Shown piece by piece: positions 56,181-64,000 of a stretch of 64,000 bases of DNA. A program made the translations under genes and the position numbers. The first letter of the stretch is position 1; each line of letters starts with the position of its first letter. Below the pieces are notes generated by a model. It was not told the DNA's origin, searched no databases, and saw nothing but the letters and a program-made list of their open reading frames with translations. Where the stretch lies: NCBI GenBank assembly GCA_000507305.1, contig DF240180.1, forward strand, positions 62,001-126,000. Reading direction: 5' to 3'. The DNA is from Breviolum minutum Mf 1.05b.01. Lineage: Eukaryota; Sar; Dinophyceae; Suessiales; Symbiodiniaceae.

Positions 56181-56577
56181 GAAATTTTGGGCGTAAGGGA
56201 TGAAAACTACTTGCCCAGGAACTCGGGATTAAACCATGACATCAGGATCCCAAAAAAAAACAGCTGGTTGATTTGGGGGAAGCTTCCGGGGTCATTAAAT
56301 GCCACAAATTTTGGGGATCAAACAATGCAGCAGATGAATGGTCATTTGGAGGGAGTTCGCTCAAAAATCATGCATGAAGTTCGGGTTGGTAATATAATGA
56401 TCCCTGAGCTTGGAAGCAATATCAATACATTAAGGAAAGAATCAGATCGAAAGGGAAAAAGAGGTTTCATGAAATGTCCAAAGAAAACTTAGAACCCGCC
56501 ATATTTGTTCAATTAAACATATGTTTCCCCGGTAGTAATGGCGAATTTTTAATGGTGGGATTAATGCCTGATTCTAG

Positions 56578-56690
56578 TTGGTGGTTGAACCGCCAACCCA
56601 TTAAACAAACATGCGCAAGTCAAATTGGATCATCTCCCCAGAAAAAGCGGGGTGAAATTAAAAAAAACCTGCTTTTTGCAGCACCACCCT
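56578..56690. mobile_element. MITE-like element, family H, diverged
   Basis: 'ttggtggttgaaccgccaac' at the left, 'ttgcagcaccaccct' at the right; the interior 'caaattggatcatctcccca' and 'ggggtgaaatt' fits the family. Confidence 0.5.
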
Positions 56691-57179
56691 GGAAGTCCAA
56701 GCCGACCAAACAATTCGTGGGCTGGTCGGCTTAGGATGATCCATATATAAAGGATTCATCCTAAACCTACCAAGGATCGCAAAGTTTGGTTGACTTGGAC
56801 TTCCTGGGTATACCACCTAGCTGATTCTAGCGGGTCCGAGTAGGATGGGACCCTTCCAAAACCACCTTTTCGGAGTCCGTCCGAAGCTTCGGTCGAGGCT
56901 TTCTTCGGTCGGTGGTTTTTCAGCGGGAAATGCTGGTGGGTTTGATGAAGGAAATTTGGCTTCAAACACCTGGGTTCTGTGGTGAATTTGATGGGAATTT
57001 ATACCCCTCCCCAAAACTGACCATGGCCCCTAAAAGTTCTTTGTGGGTCCCAAAAAGGAAAGGCAGTTTTCTCTCACATGGGCGAACTTTTTTTAGCTTG
57101 CAGGGATGGGAGATTTCACTACTGCAGAAGCTCTACGGCTCCAAGTGGTTGATTGGAAAATAGAATGTCTAAGACAAGA
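56691..57179. other. non-coding stretch
   Basis: A small palindrome 'taggatgatccatatataaa' with 'ggattcatccta' lies at 56731-56763. No gene. Confidence 0.35.
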
Positions 57180-57287
57180 TACCCTTCATGAAACTAACAG
57201 TTCGCACTTGAAAATTGATGGTTGGAAGACTACTTTCGGGATGGCCAATGCTTATTCGTAGGGCCTATGTTAGTTTCAGGGAGTGTA
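57180..57287. mobile_element. MITE-like element, family D
   Basis: 'tacccttcatgaaactaaca' and 'tatgttagtttcagggagtgta', with TA at both ends; 'cttgaaaattgatggttgga' inside. Confidence 0.75.
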
Positions 57288-57563
57288 TTTCTTTCGTTGT
57301 TCAAAGCGGCTAATGATGGGATTAAGGGATACCATCTGCATCACACTGAGAAAACTCAAAGAGATGCAGTGTTCGCCGAGTTTCACAGCAATCAGATCTC
57401 CCTATCATGTACAGACACCAGGATTTCTTGTATGTCCCCCATTAAACGACCATCACTTTAAGCTACATGGGATGTGATGTTTGAATCACCCCATCTTAGG
57501 GACATTTTTTGGCTTAGGGGCTTTACCAAGGTCCTGGGACGAGCCAACATAATCCCTATTACT

Positions 57564-57692
57564 TACTTGGATGTCCCAGGAAGTTAGTAAAAGGTTGGGA
57601 TCAGTGGGTTGTAACCCCAATATACCCCATTTATAAGCAGGTTATAACCCACTTACTAACCATTGATCCTAACTTCTTGGGACGTCCAAGTA
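57564..57692. mobile_element. MITE-like element, family B
   Basis: 'tacttggatgtcccaggaag' and 'aacttcttgggacgtccaagta' are the ends, with TA on both sides; 'gggttgtaacccc' and 'ttataaccca' inside. Confidence 0.85.
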
Positions 57693-57870
57693 TGGTAGCT
57701 ATCACCGAATATTTTGTAAACATCTATATAATTCAACCAACAAGGTCTTCTTCACTTCTCAAATGTAAAAAAAACATGGAGTTGTTTCATCTCTTGTTTT
57801 TGGTATCTGCATGACAACAACGTCAACAGCTTCAAATCATCTAAAACAACACAACACACCGTAAACATGA

Positions 57871-57982
57871 AACACCCCCGAAAAACCAAGACGGAACCCC
57901 AAAAATTGGTGGTTTGTAGACGTTTCTGCTTTTCCAACGGGGTTATTTTCAGGTTCCAGCTGGTTGGTTTTCAGGGGGTGTA
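57871..57982. mobile_element. MITE-like element, family E variant
   Basis: 'aacacccccgaaaaaccaag' and 'ggttggttttcagggggtgta' are the ends; 'cggaacccc' and 'ttcaggttcc' pair inside. Interior as at 12910. Confidence 0.65.
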
Positions 57983-58478
57983 CCAACATCAAATCCCCAA
58001 CATTGCACCTGCCTAAACATGAAGACCGTAACCTAGGACCCCTGGCATAGGTGGCAGTACCACCGCCCTGAAGACGTCGTTCACCAAGACGTCGCATACC
58101 ACAACCACCGCCCAAGGAAATGACCACATTCTGCCGCGGGTTTCGGAAACTCGGCTTTTTTGTTGGAAGATCAGATTTTTTTTTTCGACAAAGGGAACTG
58201 AGATATTTTTTTGTTGTAAATAACAAAAGATGTCAAGTTGACAGAAACCTAGTGAAATTGAGCATTTCCATTATATTGGTTGGTTTAATATAGATCCTTA
58301 GGATGGGCTTATTTTTAAAATCCCCTTTACCTGGGTGGCATTACTCCTCTCTTTGCCCTAAATAACATAAGTGATATCTTTGCTACCTTGATTATTTACA
58401 TTTATATGTGCATACAAACCCGCAACGAAACCAGAATCAGAAAACCATATAATAAGAGATTCCTTATTGGGTGTGATG

Positions 58479-58583
58479 TACCCTCCCCGAAACTAGCATA
58501 GCACCTGAAAGCAGGCCTTCCCAAAAAGAAACTAGTCTTCCAACTATCCATGTTTAGGTGCTATGCTAGTTTCACGGAGGGTA
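58479..58583. mobile_element. MITE-like element, family D, best copy
   Basis: 'taccctccccgaaactagca' and 'tgctagtttcacggagggta' are inverted; 'tagcacctgaaa' and 'tttaggtgcta' extend the arms past 30 bases. TA at both ends. Confidence 0.85.
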
Positions 58584-58599
58584 ACTCAATTTTGGCTAG

Positions 58600-59450
58600 A
58601 AAGATATGACATGCAATATGGGTTCACGCAGAAACCTTTCGATAGGTAATATTATTAGTAGTTTGTAAAAATGAATGAATGTAGATATTCATAGAATAAG
58701 ATTTGAAAAAAGAAACCTCACTTGTATTTACATTGGAAAATTGTATTGTATTGTTAAACAAATAAGTACAATTGCAGTTCCATGCAATTTTGAATTGATC
58801 AATCTGCAGTGGTATATTTCACTTAACCAAAACGTGTGTGTGTGTGTGTTCCTGATGACATTTTTTCTACACGTTGAGGATTTCTTTTTCCTTATGCTTG
58901 TAAATATATGTCCACATAGTTCATACAGGAAATATTTCATATGTTCGTTACACCTAACTTGCTCAAAAAGTTTGATGCAATGTAGTTCCTCCTATATTAG
59001 GTGGTGATATGAAAAACTAAATATGTTCATAAGCAAGAAAAACATGTTTCAAAGAAAAACATCAAGATACAGCGATAAGTATCTATGATTGTAAGATCAA
59101 GTATAGATAAACTCCAAATAGTTCTTATCGATTTAAATCAATATGTCTGTAACTAGATTTTGAACATGAAAGGAAGTAAGATGTATCATATATCTACAAA
59201 CTAAAGAAGGTAAATGTATGTGTGTATATATATAGTACATATATTCGTAGTAACATGTATTCTTGACATTGTAATACTACAAGTACTTGTTAGACGGTAC
59301 GTCGCGATATTTCACCCAAATCAAATCAGGATTACATATCATATAATAAAGTCTCGCAGCATCCATCTGAAGGAGTTCAAGAATTCAGACATGTCCAATG
59401 TTCAATGGGAATTTATACGCTATGATTTCAAGTAAAACCGACTCTCTCAT
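58600..59450. other. second AT-rich, MITE-free block
   Basis: This block is much richer in A and T than its flanks and has no paired ends. It contains a GT run (58833-58850) and a TA run (59220-59235). A 110-codon plus frame at 58675-59007 has no motif. Confidence 0.4.
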
Positions 59451-59667
59451 AACCAAACATGGCAGGCTGGAACATCCCCCCTTTTACAAATATATGGAAA
59501 AATATAGGCGTCAATCATGGTCCATGCTCTAGCCAGCTTTCCAAAACCTTTTTTTTCTGGACTGTTAATAACTTAAGCTTCTAAGTCTACCTTTGCCATT
59601 TGTCAGCAAGCCTACACACCGGACACTTACTATATCACCATGGTTACCATCATACTTTCATAGTTAC

Positions 59668-59776
59668 TACTGTTGGGAGGAAATCCGGCTAACCACTTGA
59701 GGTTGGTAGTTTATCGCATGATTTACAGGGTTTTGTATATCCCAGGTGGTTAGCCGGATTTCTTCCATCAACAGTA
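59668..59776. mobile_element. MITE-like element, family A, well preserved
   Basis: 'tactgttgggaggaaatccg' plus 'gctaaccac' faces 'gtggttagc' plus 'cggatttcttccatcaacagta'. TA at both ends. Confidence 0.85.
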
Positions 59777-59901
59777 ATGTCATGGTTCACAATCAAACCA
59801 TCAAAGGTTGGAATATCTTATGTCTTTGGATGGATCTTTGCTCGGGAGCTGGTTTTGGATGGATCTCCCATGGTCCAAGGTCTTGGTTTTTGCCCTTCCC
59901 T

Positions 59902-60095
59902 TACTTGGATGTTCCGTGACGGAAGTGGATGGATCAATGGTGATCGGATCAATTTGTTGGTAACTTACTCATAAATGGGGGATTCATTGGGGTGAAAGAA
60001 CCCACTGATCCTAACCTTTTACTACACTTCGGTAACCCTTTGAAGATGTATCTCCTATTAAAAATGGGGATTTTCCATGGCTATGTTAACTTACA
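59902..60095. mobile_element. truncated family B element joined to a family K piece
   Basis: A family B left part ('tacttggatgttccgtgacg' to 'cccactgatcctaacctttt') is followed, where its right end should be, by 'cttcggtaaccctttgaaga' and 'ttccatggctatgttaac', a family K remnant. Confidence 0.5.
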
Positions 60096-61218
60096 TCCAT
60101 TTCTTACCCAACTTTCCCACTTCTCCACTACGCAGGATAATCGTCGTCCTCCACGTAGCTTTCTGGTACGCCGGCAATGGCGGCGATGGCCTTCAACATG
60201 GTCGGGTGGTGATAAGAATCATCCATGGAAAAATCCCATTATATATACATATATCTGGCCAAATGGTATAATATTTCACCAACCTAGGTTTCCCTGAAAT
60301 AGCCGGGGATTTCCCTTCCTAAGCCACCATTTGGGGTTTTTGGTCGTGTGAGGTCGCTATAATTTGACCAGATATATTATAGAGTCCAAAAAAAAAATTA
60401 TGGGTGCTCGCAATCATGATCCCAGATATTTTACCTAAGCATAGTTTTTTCAAATTCTGTGTACGGAACACGGCGGACAGAAAAATGACTGAACAGTTGA
60501 AAACTAACATATCCCCTGGAAATTGATGGTTGGAAGATGAAATTTCCTTTTAAAATGGTCGCTTTTCAGGGGACATTCCTTCGCTTGCGGGGGGGGGTTC
60601 CATTGATACCTTAAAACAGCTGCAAGTCCATACATCGTTAAAGTTTAGAGCCCACCAAAATGACATCCTTGGTGGTTTTTGCCCACCCAATTGAAAAAAA
60701 TATGCGCAACTTGGCAACAAACCCCGGAAAACTCGCATCAGCTGCATGAAATCCTTGTTGATTTTGGGATCCTCAATTCATGGTGTTTCTTATTATTTTT
60801 TCTGTAACTAGATTATCGGCACCTTTTCTGGGGCCCTTTTCACGACATGATCCTCGAGTCCTATCCCAAAAAATCGCTGGATTTTTTCCTGACAACTGGA
60901 TTCACCCAGCTGAAGGTTCATCCCGTTCCATACCGTTCCAGGTCCCATGGGAAATTTTGTCCCATTTTTGTTGGTCGGTTTCCCCGTAGGAAAAATGACC
61001 CGTTTTTTGCAAAAAAAAAACGTATTGCTGATTTTAGTCATACCCTAAAAGAAAAAAAGACGAGAAACAGCCCTGCTCCAACACGTTTTCGGCAATCGAG
61101 CTAGCCGAAGATGATTGCACACGTATTTTTTTTCACCCACGATAATGAGGGACCGAATGTCCCCCTATTTTACGGAACCATTTTAAAAGGAAAGGTGATC
61201 GTCTTCAAACCATCCATT
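60096..61218. other. stretch without supported gene
   Basis: It holds the second copy of the 5585 repeat (about 60308-60372), a family D remnant at 60497-60575 ('aaaactaacatatcccctgg' and 'gcttttcaggggac') and a family H-like left end at 60668. Confidence 0.35.
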
Positions 61219-61319
61219 TACCTTAAGGTCAAAATAGATGGCACAGACACCAAAAGGTAGGTTGGTAAAGGGTCCTTATGAACCAGTATGTAGGGACTGC
61301 GCCATCTACGTTTCAAGTA
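61219..61319. mobile_element. MITE-like element, family F, diverged
   Basis: 'taccttaaggtcaaaataga' plus 'tggcacagacacc' faces 'agggactgcgccatctacgt' plus 'ttcaagta', with TA at both ends. Confidence 0.7.
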
Positions 61320-61696
61320 CTGTACAGGGATTTGTTTTTTTTTGCCGTTTGCACCTTGTTCCAGCTGGCACTGGACATAATCTTAGGTCCAAGGTTTGCT
61401 ACTATGCATGTAACCCCTGGGTGTGCCATCATTTTTCAGAAAAGCTTAAAGGAAAAAAGTAAAAGAAAACAATGATTGGCTTCAATGCTTATTTGCTAAA
61501 AGTACCAAAACGCCAACCCCCCCCCATCTTGAAGAAAACATTTTTCGCATGCAATCCTAAAACCCAAGTTCACCCCGTCAGGCGGACCTTTGCAAAGGCA
61601 GTCAGAGCATCAGCGCTGTCCACCAAAGCATCCACTGCACCACCCAGTTCTGTACCTCAAAAACGGTGGTCATTTTCTCTTCAAAGAGGGAGCCCC

Positions 61697-61803
61697 TACT
61701 GTTGATGGAAGAAATCCTGCACCAGTTGATATGGATCATCTACGATTACTTATAGGGTTTTATCTATCCCAAGTGGTTAGCCGGATTTCTTCCATCAACC
61801 GTA
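61697..61803. mobile_element. MITE-like element, family A
   Basis: 'tactgttgatggaagaaatc' and 'gatttcttccatcaaccgta' are near-exact inverted ends with TA on both sides; 'gcaccagttgatatg' and 'cccaagtggttagccg' inside. Confidence 0.85.
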
Positions 61804-63472
61804 TCAGTTATACGAAACGGCCATAACTCCACTGATTTCGGGGTGTTCTTTCACCCCCACTTACCCAGTAACACTCACTAGGGAGGTAGAGCCAACAGTG
61901 AGCCCCCAAACAACTCATGGAAACAGAAAGGTGTTGGCCACCTAAGAGCCAGGTAAATACCGTAAACCATCAAAACCTCTAAAAATATCGGTTTTTTGGG
62001 GAGCCCATGGGAGTTAGAACCTCTATAAATGGCCGAAAAGAAATGGGTTTCACTGAAGTTATTTCACCAAAAAACACGCATTTTTGAAAGGATTCCTTCA
62101 AGACTTCGACTCCAAGATCTCAAAACACCCCAGTCCTCCCAATTTCCCACTTTCCTGAGTGCCTGACATCCTGACACCACAGTCCTGGCAGCTGGCGCCT
62201 TGCAGCAACCATGGGAAGGTGGAAAATTCTTGCACCCTTGGAGGGTCACGAAGTAAGGCTGAAAGATGGCCTTACCCCTCCAACCTTTTTGAAAATACAT
62301 CTGGGGTCCTTCTAAACACTGGAAAACCAGTGGATTTCATGATTTTGCCTTACAGCGTTTGGGTGTGAACATAGCAACATAGATCCAAAGTCATCTAAAT
62401 GATTGGTAGATTGTAGATGTATGTGCTGAATCTACCCCCCTCTCACTAACAGTGACCAGGGAGGTTCTTACATGTTTAGGCTCCGGAAACCCATAACCTT
62501 CATTGGCAGGGGGCCACACTCATAATCAAGTATATGGTCTCCCCCCCGCTTTTGGGAGGGAGATATGTATATAGTATATATACAAACATATTGTACATAT
62601 CACCAGGAAAAACATGGGCTCATCCAAAGTTCACCATGGGTTTTTGACAAATGTTCCATGCCCTGCTTGAGACGTCAAAAATTTCCATCTACGGATTTCA
62701 GTAGGGTACTTTCACACGCCGTTAAAAACACCACATACGAGCAAGGGTAAACTTACCTCACCAGCTGTTCATAAGGCCGTCTGGCCCTTTGCTTCACCCT
62801 TAACCTGAGGGTAGGATTCCCAACTAACCAAACTCAAACCCTTGAGCTCATATGACACCCAAGCATTCACAGGTTTTTTTTCCAGTAGCTCGAGTCAAAT
62901 ACGTTTCGGATCTTCCCCAAACTTTTTTCGGGTCAAAGTTCAAAAAAAGGCTTCAAAAACGGCCACCTATACCAAATCGTTTCTGAGAAAATGCTTGCCA
63001 ACAAACTCTCGGTTGCAGGGTTTGCTCGAAGAATCTTGATGTATCTTGGCGAACTTCTGTTCTTTTGAAGTGTCACTAGGAATGAGTGAAGCAAGACTTC
63101 CACAAACAGTAAGAATCAAACACTGCTAAACACACCAAACCACCCTGAGAAAACTGCCAGTCCCACAAATTCAACCAAGTGACCGTCATGCTTGTAGTCA
63201 TGGTTGTAGTCATGGTTGTATCAGCATCAGCCATCATGGTAGTAGTCATGTTCATGGGCATTGGGGTGGTGGTCATGGTGTGCGTATGATTGCCACCATG
63301 GCTGCCATCAATACTGAAGCCTTCCAGCTTTCCTCAGCTGAGATTTTCCCAAGAAACTCCTGACCTGGATCTTGTTTGGGGATATTTTTTAAACCCGAGG
63401 CCAAGGCCAACCACCGTTTGGATGGTGCTAAAACCCTTGTAAATAATGGGATAATCATCATCCTTGGTGCTG
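61804..63472. other. stretch without supported gene
   Basis: Family I phrases appear at 61805-61870 and 62010-62070. A 'catggttgtagt' and 'catgtt' type CAT-rich irregular repeat lies at 63188-63280. Open frames have no motif. Confidence 0.3.
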
Positions 63473-63497
63473 CAGGATTTTGTCCATCAGCAGTATT
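63473..63497. mobile_element. solo family A right terminus
   Basis: 'gcaggattttgtccatcagc' followed by 'agta' matches a family A right end; the left end is not visible within 130 bases. Confidence 0.45.
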
Positions 63498-63596
63498 TCT
63501 TTCACCAAGGATCTTCCTGATGGTTTGGTGGGACCCACTTCTATTTTGTGAGACGAAATCACCCATCCTAACCATTGATCTATCAGTATTACTTAA

Positions 63597-63706
63597 TACC
63601 CCCTAAAACTAAGACATTTGCTGAGAATCAATGGTTGGAATTTGAAGTTTCCTTTGAAATGGTCCCCATTTTTTTGGGGGGACGAGCCGTTCATTTTCAG
63701 GGATAT
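63597..63706. mobile_element. MITE-like element, family D, diverged
   Basis: 'taccccctaaaactaagaca' at the left, 'gttcattttcagggatata' at the right; 'aatcaatggttggaatttga' is the family interior. Confidence 0.5.
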
Positions 63707-63867
63707 AATTACGGAACGTCGCAGTTGTCACCGGTCACCACTTACGGAGGACATCTCGGCCCCAAAATAGAGACTTTTTTAGAACGGTTCCCAGCGATTG
63801 AATGCTTTTACGACAGGACATATGAGCAAAGCAAAAAACTTGGGTTGCATAAGGGATTCTACTACCC

Positions 63868-63942
63868 AGTTTTTTTTTGGAAAAATAATAAGCCATGAAA
63901 TAAGGATCCAGGATCCCTATTAACCAACCAGGATTCAGTGGA
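63868..63942 (-). repeat. dispersed repeat, family M
   Basis: Read on minus: 'actgaatcctggttggttaa', 'tagggatcctggatcctta' and 'tttcatggcttatt'. Partial copies lie at 28790, 33840 with 34018, and near 3880. No inverted ends were seen, so this may be part of a larger element. Confidence 0.5.
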
Positions 63943-64000
63943 AAGTAGGAAGGTTTTTCAACTCGTGGCTCATATGATGCGGGGATAACCCTTTCCAGTG

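Overview
This window is eukaryotic nuclear DNA, most likely from a dinoflagellate. The main evidence is a 20-base exact match to the dinoflagellate spliced leader at 56160-56179 (minus strand), apparently a relic in a reinserted cDNA. Gene density is very low, non-coding DNA is crowded with short palindromic elements, and reading frames are broken by introns or decay. Nothing prokaryotic was seen: no operons, no ribosome binding sites, no dense gene packing. I found no rRNA, tRNA or CRISPR. The exact species cannot be set from sequence alone; a Symbiodiniaceae or Suessiales genome would fit but is not proven.

Most of the window is a mosaic of 80-190 bp inverted-repeat elements that look like MITEs. 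I sorted them by eye into recurring families, called A to N here. Many are bounded by TA at both ends. Several families with unrelated interiors share the outer signature TACCCT or TACACC at one end and AGGGTA or GGTGTA at the other. Elements touch, nest in and truncate each other.

The coding-like material lies in a few MITE-poor islands. (1) 9.06-9.67 kb, minus: a decayed frame with a hydrophobic N-terminus. (2) 17.05-18.44 kb, minus: pieces of a eukaryotic protein kinase domain (hinge, HRDLK, DFG, GTxEF, DLWSFG and the C-lobe) spread over candidate exons, with a stop and a frameshift. (3) 19.07-20.25 kb, plus: unrecognised exon-like frames, followed by a strong polypurine tract. (4) 27.95-28.44 kb, minus: a frameshifted unrecognised frame next to an unusually AT-rich block at 27.06-27.86 kb. 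(5) 52.66-56.18 kb, minus: a 363-codon intronless frame with one internal TAG, low-complexity DNA, a 31-bp tandem repeat and the spliced-leader relic. These could together be one retroposed mRNA copy.

Tandem repeats include a mixed GAT/GAC array at 33.18-33.49 kb, a pure GAT array at 47.22 kb, an 11-bp minisatellite at 25.3 kb, a 60-bp duplication at 8.7 kb and several AT-rich microsatellites. Element boundaries and family assignments come from reading the text; no alignment or database search was run.
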